A stretch of DNA of 64,000 nt from Kappaphycus alvarezii (GCA_002205965.3 NADL03000138.1:1-64000); one strand, 5' to 3'; counted from the stretch's first letter, positions 1 through 9,200 are shown. The notes: generated from the sequence alone by a model not told the origin. A program made the numbers and translations.

Positions 1-530
1 TGGGTGATACTACGAGTGACTCTGAAATGTCTATATAATGGCCACATCAATTCCCACCTCTGGCCGATGGGTGGCTGGCATGGGTATGGCACCTAGATAA
101 TAACGTTGAGGAAATATCTTCTAATAGTCTGTCTGGTTCACACGATTCCCGTGAATGCATTTTATGGTTATTAATATGTTTGTTTGAGACTTTTGGGTAG
201 CCAAAAGTCTATATAAGCCGAGTAAACTGCTTCCTTTAGTGGAGGTGAAGGAAGTTGGCAGACAACACTGAAGCCGAGTCCCAAATGGTTAGGAAGTTGA
301 GAGTCAACTTCAGACACAAGAATCATTTACTTTACGCTAGTCGTTGAGCATAGGTGGTAGACCTTGCCCCTTCCATACTTACTTGAAGCCCTCTCAACTC
401 TGTTCCATATACACTCCTTTTTATTCGCTCAACTATACCACAGTAGCACTTTTGTCGCTTGCAACACCTCCATCTTGGGTAATTGGTTCTAAGTATCTCT
501 TCTGCCGACTATTGACCCCTATTAGAGGTC
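1..530 (+). repeat. TATA-bearing 5' module of the LINE-like family, copy A
   Basis: The sequence from 1 to about 530 is the near-perfect reverse complement of about 2045-2569. It begins TGGGTGATAC at the window edge; the other copy shows that the full start is probably TGTGGG. It carries a TATA box (TATATAAG, 210-217) after a CT/AG-poor U3-like stretch and a short hairpin (GAAGTTGA-GAG-TCAACTTC, 293-311). Diverged copies lie at 49205-49330, 59410-59790 and 61013-61290. The module could be an LTR or the promoter-bearing 5' end of a non-LTR element. I favour the second because LINE-like tails lie 3' of it at three loci. Repeat status is certain; the class is inference. Confidence 0.75.
210..217 (+). 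promoter_or_regulatory. TATA box in 5' module A
   Basis: TATATAAG sits in the context AAAAGTC-TATATAAG-CCGAG. The same octamer in the same context occurs in the inverse copy near 2355-2362 and in the copy near 59735-59742. A close relative, AAAGTC-TATATAAGG, stands at 20419-20427. Conservation across copies supports a working core promoter reading rightwards; no transcript evidence is available. Confidence 0.5.
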
Positions 531-761
531 ATTGTGGAAGGAGCGGGAGAAAGGGTGCGGGTCGAGTAAAGCTTTTTCCATTTAGGCAACAGTTTAAGCC
601 CCCTCTTCGCTTACACAGGAAATGGTAGGTACGGCAGCGAAGAGTGCAATGATGTTACCAGTATTGTGGTATTTCAGTAGCTATGTGCCGTGCAAACGTT
701 CTAGAAAGACCTTGAAGACCGGACCCTACAATAATTATCATGTTGCGCGACTAAGTCCTCA

Positions 762-950
762 CTTGATCCAAGGGGAACGTTTGGGTGTTTTACTCTTGGA
801 AGATATATCCGATCTATCCCATGGTCTCGATCCAATGCCTTGTAGCATGGGCGTGCCATTTAATGATCCTATCGTGGGAGCTGAGCACATGATATCATAG
901 TGTACCGACCTGTTGATAATTTCATACACGCTAGGAACATGAATCCCGAA
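762..950 (+). pseudogene. LINE-like reverse transcriptase fragment
   Basis: The plus-strand frame reads GERLGVLLLEDISDLSHG and then GVPFNDPIVGAEHMI before a stop at 898. The same GERLGVL-type block follows a GPTYALHFNSKK motif at 62525-62700. That motif resembles the G-LHLN-K-E stretch of the palm/thumb in a widespread LINE-type reverse transcriptase family. The block is repeated again at 1429-1490. It lies 3' of module A on the same strand, as expected for the body of the element. No catalytic YxDD is visible, so this is a short remnant. Assignment rests on remembered family motifs and is moderate to low. Confidence 0.35.
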
Positions 951-1164
951 CAAAAGACCGAACTACTTCCCGTGTCCAACTTCCTGTGCGAGTCTGGCCG
1001 GCCATCTATCTACCTTTGCTCTGAATATCTACATTTGCTCTGAATATCTCCAGTAAGCCAAGATTATGCAATAACCATGCGAACTTACCGGGTTTCCACC
1101 GGTATGTTCACATGCTTTCTTCCCTACCACATAAATATTTCTTGGCCCCCAAGGTCTGCGGCAT

Positions 1165-1316
1165 TATATATGAGGGAAACTTTTAGGTTATTTTAATGCA
1201 TGGAAGATGTGGTTGGTTATATCCACGCGGCTAATGCGTTATGCGGGATAAGTGTTCGCTGATGGGTAGCCCTGCAGAACATGACCTTCCTTACAGGGCC
1301 GGCTGAATGCCAGCGT
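1165..1316 (-). repeat. 3' end of a LINE-like element
   Basis: Read on the minus strand, this stretch matches 29080-29225 closely. It includes a block around CCGGCCCTGTAAG, the run CTTATCCCGCATAACG, and an end made of ACCGACCACATCTTCCATGC, a CATTAAA box and C-rich sequence. In both copies it lies downstream of the LGGWHPD tail. I take it as the 3' untranslated end of the LINE-like family. Confidence 0.5.
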
Positions 1317-1379
1317 ATCCATGTATATATAATTGCTTGTCCTGCGCTTGTAAATGGTAAGAAGTCTGATATTTAAAAG

Positions 1380-1545
1380 GAGTGAGGGTTGAAGGTTTTG
1401 CTGTTGGACGATGTATTTGATCTGTCCTAAAGGGGAACGTTTGAGTGTTTTACTCTTGGGAGATATATCCCACCTATATCATGGTTTTTCAGACAACCAA
1501 AATCGACTCAAAAAGGGTAGACCGACACAGTAATGGGAAGTAACT
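1380..1545 (+). repeat. second copy of the GGGGAACGTTTG block
   Basis: Positions 1429-1490 repeat 768-833 with few differences. The following 1484-1540 is repeated at 62398-62460 (core AATCGACTCAAAAAGG, then CCGACACAG). It belongs to the same RT-like unit as 762-950 but is interrupted. It separates the coding tail (1553-1879, minus) from its 3' end (1165-1316, minus), so it looks inserted or rearranged. Confidence 0.5.
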
Positions 1546-1552
1546 ACGATCC

Positions 1553-1879
1553 CTAAAATGCTACCTTCAGGCCATCCATCAAGCAGGCCGCATCGGACAT
1601 GATGGCTGCTGCAGCGTACCTTTGCATCAAAACCCCCCGAACCTTTCCGAACGTCTCCAGTGCCCTCAGAGGTACGTTCCTTGCCACGCCATTCCGCACT
1701 GCACATGCATCCGGGTGCCAACCTCCAAGAGTGGAGATTGGCACAGGCACGAGCCTACCTCTGGTGGAGGTCGCGATAAAGGATTGATATCTTCTTTGCT
1801 TTGCATTTCGCGACGCATTCTGAGAGGATTTCGAGTTGAAGCCCCTCACTCTTCTGTTGGAGGGAGCGAGGGGGTTCAC
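1553..1879 (-). pseudogene. C-terminal tail of a LINE-like retroelement protein
   Basis: A 108-codon open frame reads from an FN...RRYQSF region into RLVPVPISTLGGWHPDA, then a V-ARNVPLRALE helix and a QRYAAAAIMSDAACL end. The same peptide in the same order occurs at 28865-29110 and 61331-61590, and as degraded forms at 30400-30560 and 48357-48551. From family memory, this tail follows the reverse transcriptase and endonuclease-like region in LINE-type elements of algae, fungi and invertebrates. Upstream on the sense strand lies the TATA module (2571 to 2045). The body of the protein is missing, so this is a severely shortened copy. The repeat protein is certain; the LINE assignment is likely but unproven. 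Confidence 0.6.
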
Positions 1880-2044
1880 GAAGGAACATCAAAAAAGTCG
1901 GTCCCTCCGCTGCTTCCCATTGGCTGGATGTCTGATCTCGTGCGGTGGAGACCATGGGCGTGGCTCTACAACAGGATTACGAGCATCTCTTGCCACGTCT
2001 TTCGCGAGAAGGTTACTTGGCGATCGTGTCGGTTGACCCTTTGG

Positions 2045-2571
2045 GCTCCGTTAGGGATAAATCAGCAGAGGAAGAGATTCTCAGAACCAATTACCCAAGA
2101 AGGAGGTGTTGCAAGCGACAAAAGTGCTACTGTGGTATAGTTGAGCGAATAAAAAGGAGTGTATATGGAACAGAGTTGAGGGCTTCAAGTAAGTATGGAA
2201 GGGGCAAGGTTCTACCACCTATGCTCAACGACTAGCGTAAAGTAAATGATTCTTTGTGTCTGAAGTTGACTCTCAACTTCCTAACCATTTGGGACTCGGC
2301 TTCAGTGTTGTCTGCAACTTCCTTCACCTCCACTAAAGGAAGCAGTTTACTCGCTTATATAGACTTTTGGCTACCCCAAAGTCTCAACAAACATATTAAT
2401 AACCAATAAAATGCATTCACGGGAATCGTGTGAACCAGACAGACTATTAGAAGATATTTCCTCAACGTTATTATCTAGGTGCCATACCCATGCCAGCACC
2501 CATCGGCCAGAGGTGGGAATTGATGTGGCCATTATATAGACATTTCAGAGTCACTCGTAGTATCACCCACA
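2045..2571 (-). repeat. TATA-bearing 5' module, copy B (inverted)
   Basis: This is the reverse complement of 1-530 and ends ...GTATCACCCACA, so on the minus strand it starts TGTGGGTGATAC. The TATA box lies near 2355-2362 and points leftwards to the tail at 1879-1553. Against copy A the differences are almost all one-base gaps (GTGGCTGG versus GTGCTGG, TAAGCCGAG versus TAAGCGAG, TAGACC versus TAGAACC), with very few substitutions. The two copies are therefore very young, and the gaps may be sequence errors. Confidence 0.75.
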
Positions 2572-2745
2572 ACCTGGAACTGTACTGACATCTACTATGA
2601 CAGCGTGTCCTAAAATAAAAAAATTAACCGATGAATTTGCCACACTCACCCAAATTAAAAGTATCTTGCAAATTCAAAAACTGTAAAAATATCTTCCCAA
2701 TTCCGATACTGTATACAATTATGGTCCTCATCTAGATTTTTTTCG

Positions 2746-2781
2746 TGTGCGAATTTGCGCACATCACGCCCTCCCGCTCAA
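2746..2781 (-). other. putative polypurine tract and LTR start with hairpin
   Basis: On the minus strand, TTGAGCGGGAGGGCG (2781-2767) is directly followed by TGATGTGCGC, a plausible tract/LTR junction for the gypsy element. The LTR start contains a TGTGCG...CGCACA inverted repeat (2746-2763). No second LTR copy is in the window to prove it. Confidence 0.35.
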
Positions 2782-2802
2782 GAGGAACGTCCCGACTCGT
2801 CC

Positions 2803-3018
2803 TCAATGCTGTTGTTGTTCTTGTGGGAGTTCTATCCATTCATCAGGGAGAGTATAGGGTGCACTGTAAGGATATGGTAGTAGCTCATTTTCAATATGAT
2901 GAGAGAGTGTGTACCGTGCGATAACCGGCTCATCTCCTTGGTCAAGAGTTTCGTAGATTCGGCGTATGGTTTCATAGTGTTCTCTAATGAGCTCCTCCCG
3001 TTTCACTTCTCCAAACAT
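2803..3018 (-). CDS. small ORF at the 3' end of the gypsy element
   Basis: This 71-codon frame follows the integrase on the same strand. It is rich in charged residues (KREELIREHYETIRRIYETL at the start, a Pro/Tyr/Glu-rich end, a QEQQQH terminus) and has coding texture, with a helical N-terminal half. It has no chromodomain pattern. It may be the end of the polyprotein after a frame break or a small extra ORF. I do not recognise it. Confidence 0.4.
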   Translation of the reverse strand: MFGEVKREELIREHYETIRRIYETLDQGDEPVIARYTLSHHIENELLPYPYSAPYTLPDEWIELPQEQQQH

Positions 3019-3619
3019 TCCAAATGTGAGGTATTAAACGTAGTATGCAAAATTTTCTGGCAACGGGTCCAGAAAAGGATATCTGAATGAGAAAAAAACT
3101 CGCAACATAAGGACTGAGTCCTCACGAGTAAAGTGCGCCCCGTGAATGGTCTGGAAGCACATGCAAATACTAATGGCAAAAAAAGGAAATTACTTCTGCT
3201 TCTCGAGGATCCTCTGTCATTTCGCGAAGCCTACGTCTAATTGGTAGCCGTCCAATAATTAAGGATGCATAGTTTCCCCCTGGGAGACTAGGCGGTGTTT
3301 GAGGTGATCTTCTTGTGATATTCCTCGCTGCTCCGACGCCTTGCCCTCTTCGATGATCCGCCCCGGCCACTTGATGGTCCAGCTCGTATCATCATCACGG
3401 TCTCGGGAGGATCTTGGTCTTCAGCTGAGGTTGTGTTTCTGAGCGGAGCAACGTAAGGTTACCATAGAGGATACGAGACCAGTCGATATTCCATATCAGG
3501 GGGCAAGCTGTAACCTCTCAGTCGCACATCTTGGTTGTTCTTGAGAAATACGTAAACCGGACGGATAATGTTCAGATATGTTTGCGACAAGTCTTCAATA
3601 GCTACCATTCCATACCTTC
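3019..3619 (-). other. degraded C-terminal region of the gypsy polyprotein
   Basis: This stretch lies between the integrase and the 71-codon ORF. Short minus-strand frames occur (3459-3647 with a DLSQTYLNIIRPVYVFLKN segment, and 3170-3370 with an RRSPQTPPSLPGG segment). They look like the linker that follows integrase but match no domain I can name. No other gene is visible here. Confidence 0.35.
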
Positions 3620-4520
3620 CTATAGAGTAATGGTATATGGCTTCCACAAACCCTGGACCTGCATTGATTTTCCATGTACTACAAGTACTTTAGATCCGAC
3701 TGAAAAGGTTTGGACTGAAGGCTCTGCATCCTTATTTCTTGTCTGTGTTAGCGCGCGGTGTGATCTCCAGCCTTCGTTAGCCAGTAGTTCGACTGCTCTA
3801 CTCTCTTCATCGGTAATATTTGTTTCCATGTCTCTCTGCAACATTGTAGGAGCCCTCCCATACATTAGCTCGAATGGTGAGCGTCCATTTCTTCCCCTTC
3901 TTCGACGATAGACGTATAATACTTTGGTAAGGCATCTTCCCACTGGATTTCATTCTCTGACATAGTTTTCGATATTGCTCGTTTAATGGTTCCAACCATC
4001 CTCTCCGCTTTCCCGTTTGACATAGGAGCGTATGCGAGAACTGTCTTTAGCTGAATACCTTTTTCCTCCAAGAAACGAAGCAGTGAAGTTGCAGTAAAAC
4101 AAAGGGCGCTATCCGAGATGATCCTTTTGGAAGACCAAACGGTTCAACTATTTCTTTTTTGATGAATCGCAGGACCACTTCAGCATTGGCCTCCTCAACT
4201 GCAGCTGCTATTGGCCATCCAGTAAGATGTTCCACCCCTATAAGGAGATATTTGTTTCCGGAAGATTTTTCCTTGAATGGGCCGGCAAAGTCAATTGAGA
4301 ATGTTTCAAAAAGATCGGAAACTGGAAAGCTTAGAGTTGTCTTATACTTTCGTATCGGAGTGAATATTTGACAGTTGTCGCAGCTTTTCACGAAATTATA
4401 GACGTCATTATGGATATTGGCCACCAGAATCTCTCCGTAATGATGTTTTTGGCTGTTTTGAGATCCCAATGCCCTAAATCATCGTGAAAAGTCCTCAAGA
4501 TCTTCATTCTTTCTTTCACA
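3620..4520 (-). pseudogene. Ty3/gypsy integrase, frame broken
   Basis: The integrase inserts element cDNA into the host genome. The minus strand shows the zinc-binding HHCC region (FHDDLGHWD near 4490, then CDNCQIF near 4380). The catalytic core follows with SIDFAGPF (first Asp), an ISDSALCF segment in a shifted frame (second Asp), and APMSNGKAERMVGTIKRAI (catalytic Glu, about 4000). The tail ends in RSPFELMYGRAPTM and a VGSKVLVVHGKS stretch. At least three one-base frame changes (near 4130, 3935 and 3900) split it, while every signature residue survives. Length is normal for the family. Confidence 0.8.
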
Positions 4521-4639
4521 GGGACCACTAGTCGAGTACCAGCTTTTGTGTCGGAATAGTTTCCCATTCCACAATGTGAAAGCCTTTTGGTTCCTGCGTA
4601 CCCAACTCCTGTGTTTCAGATCGACCTTTCTCATTTCTA

Positions 4640-5260
4640 GTCTATCAAGGAATTTAATTAGTCCGTGAAGATTAAAGCTTCGTACTCGTTATTGTTCTGC
4701 ACTTGCACCTCGGCAACCCGATGATGTCCTCGGAAGCCTTTTCGCTTGGAATCATTGGATTCCTCAAGCGGGATAGGTAATCGGCAGGCTGATTATTGTG
4801 TCCGGGCATATACACAATTTCAAACCGATATTCTGCGAAAATGTCGAGCCATCCGGCCAAACGATGATGTACATCTTTCTTTTAGAATGCTGTCTTAAGT
4901 GCCTGGTGGTCAGTTATCAAGAAAATTTCTCGAGTGATAAAAGTTACACGCGAAAGTTTTTCAGTGCGAAGACAACAGCGAGCGCTTCTTTTTCGCAGAC
5001 TGAGTATCTCCTTTCCGCATCATTCAGAGTACGACTTGCGAATTGAACCGGGTTTTGTCTTCCGTTTTCATCTTTTTGGACAAAACGGCACCCAAAGACA
5101 GTTCTGAGGCATCTTTCTCCACAACAAGTGGTCTCTTGAAATCTGGATACATGAGCACTGGGAGGACATAAAGCTTATCTTTAAGCTCCTCAAATGCAGT
5201 TTGCATTTCCTTGTCCCAGTAAAATTTCCCGTTCTTTGTAGTGCTGGCATGTAACAGTGC
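4640..5260 (-). pseudogene. Ty3/gypsy RNase H region, frame broken
   Basis: RNase H removes the RNA strand during reverse transcription. Visible are the entry YPDFKRPLVVEKDASE (about 5150-5100) with the catalytic-type Asp in KDAS, and a GAVLSKK block. The exit is AEYRFEIVYMPGHNNQPADYLSR (about 4830-4750; key residues GH-N--AD-LSR), the usual end of the tether domain. The middle part is scrambled by frame changes. It sits directly between RT and integrase. Confidence 0.75.
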
Positions 5261-6000
5261 TGCAGTCTTGGCGAAATCTTTGATAATCTTCTGTAATATG
5301 AGGCCAGTCCTAAGAAGCTTCGAACCTCCGTCTTTGAGGCGGGCCTTGGTGCCAACTTGATTTTTTCGTTTTCTCTGGATCCACTCTAATTCCCTCTTGA
5401 TCGACGATATGGCCGAGTAATTGGATACAAGTTTTCGCAAAGAAGCATTTGCTCAACTTAATTTTCAGGCTGTGTGCAGATATCCTCTCCACTACTGTCT
5501 TGAAATGCGATATGTGCTGATCCAGGGGTTTTGAGAATATTACCACATCATCGATATAAACTCTTGCAAATGGAAGTCTTTTCAAAACCTCGTTCATCAT
5601 TCTTTGGAATGTAGCTGGGCGTTCATGAGACCAAAAGGCATCACTTCGAACCTGAATGTACCGGCTTTGCTGGTAGAAGTTGTCTTTCCGTTACATTTTT
5701 CATCCAATGGAATCTGCCAATAACCAGTGTAAAGGTCAATTGAGGTAAAGTTTCTCCTGTCCTTCAGGTTCTCGAGTATTTCCTCCATATTTGGAATCCG
5801 AAATCGATCGGGTATCATTCTCTGGTTCAGTTGTCGGTAATCGACGCAACTGCGAAGTTTTCCATCTTTCTTTGGTGCTATCACAACCGGAAATGACCAT
5901 GGGATGAAACTGGCCGAATAATATCATTTTTCAGTATACGTGTAACATTCTCTGAGATAAATTGGTCATATTCGGTGGTTGATGTCAAAGCCTGTGGTAA
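5260..6000 (-). pseudogene. Ty3/gypsy reverse transcriptase, frame broken
   Basis: This is the RNA-directed DNA polymerase of the element. In order: STTEYDQF...NDIIRPVSS (about 5980-5905), PWSFPVVIAPKKDGKLRSC and DYRQLNQ (from 5920), FTSIDLYTGYWQIPLD with the first catalytic Asp, FEVMPFGLMNA, then the YIDDVVIFS active site (about 5545) and the LGHIVDQEGIRVDPEK thumb region (to about 5400). Single-base shifts occur near 5910, 5600 and 5350. All canonical blocks are present, so the enzyme would be complete if the shifts were absent. Confidence 0.85.
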
Positions 6001-6620
6001 ATTGGTTGAGTATCGGTAATTTCAAATGAGTGAGTGACCGGTACACTCTCTTTTCTTAGATCTGAAACGGTCCATGCAATTACTTCGGAAGATGTTAACA
6101 TGTCGGATATTTTCATTGAGGTGGAAGCGGGAATTTGCTGCACTTTTTCTTGAGTTTCTGCCATCTGAGCTGGTCTTCTTCTCGAGCCTCTCCCTCCAAA
6201 TTTTGAAGGTCCTCTTCCGGCGTGCTCACACCTTCAGATATGGAATTCGACATATTCTCGTTTTCCTTGCAAATATATTCTCTTTCATCCTCCGAATTCC
6301 TTCCTTTGATTCGATATTATCGCAAAAAGAAACATATTTAGGTGTCAAACCTACCCTACAATTCCAGTCTTCGTCTGTTTCCAACCCCAGAATCATAATC
6401 ATCCCATGCCATGTTCATTATCCCCGAGAGTACCCTTTTTCACTTCCAAAAGTGTTAGTTGGTTCTGAATTTTGGCTTCCATAGCTAGAAGTGAAATATT
6501 CACTGTCTGTTTCTCTCAGATCTTCCGGATGGGTGCTTTTTTCGAAATCCAGGGGCATTTTCACGGTTCTGCGGACAATATTAACTGAAACGATTTGGTT
6601 TCCCAAGTCAATGCATGTTC
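6000..6620 (-). other. protease-to-RT linker of the gypsy element
   Basis: Short minus-strand frames, such as 6418-6606 with an acidic STHPEDLRETDSEYF segment, join the protease to the RT. No domain can be named. This spacing is usual in Ty3/gypsy polyproteins. I see no independent gene. Confidence 0.35.
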
Positions 6621-6995
6621 TTAGTCTTTCATGGTAGGGCAGCGAATGATTGCATCGAAAGAGAGATTCTGCATGACGAGAAAATCTACATCAACTTTAG
6701 AGTCCTCAAAGAACACGGAAACCTTGTTAACAGTGCCCATGCATTTTGAGACGGTTCCATCCGCCACAGTTATTCTTCGAGTAGTTGGAATAATTTCGAG
6801 ACCTATATCTGTCACCAAAGTTTCTGAAATGAGGTTTGGAACAGCTCCCGAATCGAAAAGAGCTTGGGTTTCATTCCCAATACTTTGACTGGTACCACTT
6901 AAGACTTGGTGCTGTCGAGGCCGATTGAAGAAACAGTTTCTTACCCTTAGCGGACTTATTAGACCTGATAATTTTTTTGAGTTCTTTTCTCGCAT
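6621..6995 (-). pseudogene. Ty3/gypsy retropepsin-like protease
   Basis: A continuous 124-codon minus-strand frame holds the aspartic protease that cleaves the Gag-Pol polyprotein. The active-site motif is ALFDSGAVPNLIS (D-S-G), followed by ETLVTDIGLEI, the flap-like ITVADGTVSKCMG and the closing VDVDFLVMQNLSFDAIIR. This is the normal size and order for a gypsy protease. A basic, KK-rich stretch precedes it. The protease domain itself looks intact; only its joins to gag and RT are broken. Confidence 0.75.
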
Positions 6996-7105
6996 CCTCT
7001 GCGTCGCCCCTCAAAAGTTGACCAAACGTTATCCAGTTGGGGCCGATGCAAGCTCAGCCACCAAATTGTACTTCTTCACATATCTAGTACGTCCTTCGGA
7101 TACTC

Positions 7106-7321
7106 TTAATTTCTTACTCTTTTTCGTCTTCTTGGCCGAAGTTTCCACTCCTGGAAAACTTGATCAGACCTCTTGGTTCGAGGTACAGGTGCTGGGATAT
7201 GCTCCAGCATTCCATAATCTAGCCTAGGTTTTTTCGATAAAATGTTCCCTTCCCCATCCCTTTTTGTCACATTGACTTGACTGATTTCTTCAGCGATGGA
7301 TACGTTACCGGCATCCGTCAA
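7106..7321 (-). pseudogene. basic linker between gag zinc knuckles and protease
   Basis: A 71-codon frame is rich in Lys/Arg at its end (a KLRPRRRKRVRN terminus) and contains an IPAPVPRTKRSD segment. It lies between nucleocapsid and protease and probably belongs to the nucleic-acid-binding tail of Gag. No named domain is visible. Confidence 0.35.
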
Positions 7322-7404
7322 CTTTGATCCTTTCTGTTTTGTAAGATTTTCACCTCCGGTCCTGACTCGCTCCTCGTGTCCGATAAATTTGCTCTTCTGT
7401 TGTC

Positions 7405-7535
7405 TTTAGACCAGCAGTTACTTTCATGATGCCCATATCGTCCGCACTTTCCACAATGAGTGTTTCTATGTGGATATCAGGACACCTATTTGCAAAGTGT
7501 CCTGGATAATGACAGTAGGGAAGACTCTTCGGCGT
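7405..7535 (-). pseudogene. gag zinc knuckles (nucleocapsid)
   Basis: On the minus strand CGKCGRYGHHESNC (7455-7414) is an intact C-x2-C-x4-H-x4-C knuckle that binds packaged RNA. Just upstream, in another frame, YCHYPGHFANRCP (about 7520-7485) is a first knuckle that lacks its first Cys in this reading. Two knuckles in tandem are common in gypsy Gag. A single-base frame change separates them. Confidence 0.7.
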
Positions 7536-7728
7536 TAAGGGGCCCCAGAATGGTTCTTCTTAATGGTAAAGTAAGGCTTTCCAACTGCGAGGTTATCATG
7601 TCAAGTCGATTATCGAATCGTGTTTCCAGCCTTTCTTTCAAGTTTTTGACATCGCTCCTGACAAATTCCAACGCTGCTGCACTAGTAGCCGGCATTTGAT
7701 AATTCTTTTCAAGATGTACAATGGACAT
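7486..7728 (-). pseudogene. gag segment with coiled-coil
   Basis: An 80-codon frame with the heptad-like VRSDVKNLKERLETRFDNRL region predicts a coiled coil ahead of the zinc knuckles. This fits the end of the gypsy capsid region. It follows the 7809-8156 frame and shares its strand. Confidence 0.45.
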
Positions 7729-7808
7729 CGATGTACGTGTTTCCCTCGGTTCCTCACTTAGTTACTGAAACATCTCCGAATTTTTGAAAAATTCTACTAT
7801 GGTACCCT

Positions 7809-8156
7809 TCAGTTCATTAAAAGTGTGACGGCCCTTGATGAGGAAATCGGAGAGCCGATTATCCCCATCGCCGCCTTACGCATCATTCTGTACTTTTCTT
7901 TGGCGTTGAACCCAGCCTTTTCATAGAGATCACACAAGTATACCAATGAGCCTAACAAATCGTCGAAGTTGAGCCTGGCCTCTATGGCGGTACAAATCAT
8001 ATCATCTGGTTCCACCTCCTTAGCATACTCTTTCACAAGCCACTCACATAACTCACCGAAGTTACGTCCATTCCCGTTAAGAAACCACCCGTCAAAAAAC
8101 TTGGCCTTATACTTTTGCTTGCTCATAGAAAAAGATGGAGTGTAAGGCAAGCGCAT
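7809..8156 (-). pseudogene. Ty3/gypsy gag N-terminal/capsid part
   Basis: A 115-codon frame begins MRLPYTPSFSMSKQKYKAKF and continues with the helical WLVKEYAKEVEPDDMI, LVYLCDLYEKAGFNAKEKYR and a short end. Position before the zinc knuckles and a helix-rich composition fit Gag. The Met at 8156 is the first in the frame. It may be only the downstream part of a longer Gag, since 8157-8289 shows no further coding. Confidence 0.5.
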
Positions 8157-8289
8157 TTATCGGACTGATTCTCCGATACACATCTCGAGCTGGTACAGCA
8201 TGCCAGCACTGCCAAAGTCGTGGTCCCTTATTTGTAATATCTTCGAAAAATATTATCTTTTAAACGAATTAGCTGCAAGGCGTCGCCCT

Positions 8290-8560
8290 TACACTGAGAA
8301 TATGAAAGAAAACCGGAAGTTACTTTCGTTTGCCGCTAGGATTCGACGGCTTGGTTCCACTTTGAAGGCAATGTAGGTCAAAGTAGAGGATAGTGGGATG
8401 GCCATGGCACTTCTAAATAGACTATCTGATCTCCTTGGCAGTCTTACCTCTCCACTTGATGCTGACCAAATTGATGAAGACAATCTCTCATTCAAATTCG
8501 TTAAGAGTAGATTCCATCAGGAGGGGCAACGTCATGCTCAACGTGATCAAGACACCCAGA
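8290..8560 (+). pseudogene. Ty1/copia gag C-terminal part (element 1)
   Basis: The gag shell protein of copia elements ends in a UBN2-type helical region. Here FAARIRRLGSTLKAM is followed by MALLNRLSDLLGSL and NLSFKFVKSRFHQEGQRH. These match the family pattern 'LLNGL...fvKsrLLqEeqR', also seen at 12917-13090, 18000-18210 and 25340-25490. The N-terminal half is missing at the junction with the gypsy gag. Confidence 0.6.
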
Positions 8561-8630
8561 CAGCCTCGGAACCCGGAGCGCTTCTAGTCAACCGAAGTCC
8601 AAATTCAAGAGATATAGCTCTTTTTAAATG

Positions 8631-8669
8631 TGTATGCACTGCGGAAAACATTGCGACAGCAGTCGCTGT
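8631..8669 (+). pseudogene. copia gag zinc knuckle (element 1)
   Basis: CMHCGKHCDSSRC gives a C-x2-C-G-K pattern ending in a Cys, a shortened CCHC-type RNA-binding knuckle. It sits between gag and protease as expected and lies in a different frame from the gag remnant. Confidence 0.5.
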
Positions 8670-8979
8670 TTCAAAATACTCCGACCTCGCTGCTCCTGAT
8701 GGCCATTCTGCTCAATCTCGTCTATACATGGCCTGTGTTCGGTAAAGAGACTTGTAGCCTCACAGGAAAGCACTACTGGTGAAGAATTTAAGGACATTTT
8801 ATGACTCCTGAGTATCTGGAAAGATCGAAATTTGACTCACTCGAATGATCCATGTTACTTTAGAGCAGACTATATTTCAGGTGGCAATGATATCGAGAGT
8901 TCCAGCTATGCGCTCAATATCTCCGAACAGATAATGTTGCACTACAGACCATTGGCACGTCAATCTCACTTTATAATGA

Positions 8980-9200
8980 TTTTGTTATTGATTCTGGATT
9001 CACCTCACATGTAACGCATGACCGCTAAGCTTTACTTACGAACAATCCCTCGTTATTACCCTCAAAGACGGACCTCGAAGCTTACTCCTTATCGCAGGAT
9101 CTGTAGATGTAGTCCTAACTCTTCAACAGAGTGTGGCTATACTCAAATGAACGCTGAAGAACATTCTGCACGTCTCTAGCTTGCGCTACTAATTGCTTTC
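8980..9200 (+). pseudogene. copia protease remnant (element 1)
   Basis: DFVIDSGFTSHVTHDR carries the copia aspartic protease signature (IDSG-T-H-T; Asp codon at 8990). A later NILHVSSLRY resembles the 'nvLhvp.l' strand that precedes the protease end. Stops interrupt the middle, so this copy is decayed beyond single frameshifts. Confidence 0.6.

Larger units (their letters stand above)
2571..8160 (-). mobile_element. Ty3/gypsy retrotransposon (internal region plus truncated 3' LTR)
   Basis: On the minus strand the order is gag (8156-7486), zinc knuckles (about 7530-7410), protease (6995-6621), reverse transcriptase (about 6000-5260), RNase H (about 5260-4670), integrase (about 4500-3620) and a short tail. 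The PR-RT-RH-IN order defines Ty3/gypsy. The frame breaks repeatedly by single bases, but each domain keeps its signature residues. No 5' LTR is seen: a copia gag fragment starts at 8290, only 130 bases beyond the gag start. A polypurine-like tract (minus strand of 2767-2781) and a TG start at 2766 suggest a 3' LTR cut off at 2571 by the inverted module. Confidence 0.85.

Noticed and set aside
1..2571. A cut-and-paste DNA transposon with 0.5 kb terminal inverted repeats
   Set aside because: The interior holds no transposase. The same module occurs singly at other loci next to LINE-like tails, and the tail and 3' end inside run only on the minus strand. Two truncated retroelement copies in opposite orientation explain it better, though a fold-back element cannot be fully excluded.
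3620..6000. Programmed ribosomal frameshifting in the gypsy element
   Set aside because: There are many more frame changes than one gag-pol shift, in both directions and inside catalytic domains, and host genes show the same.
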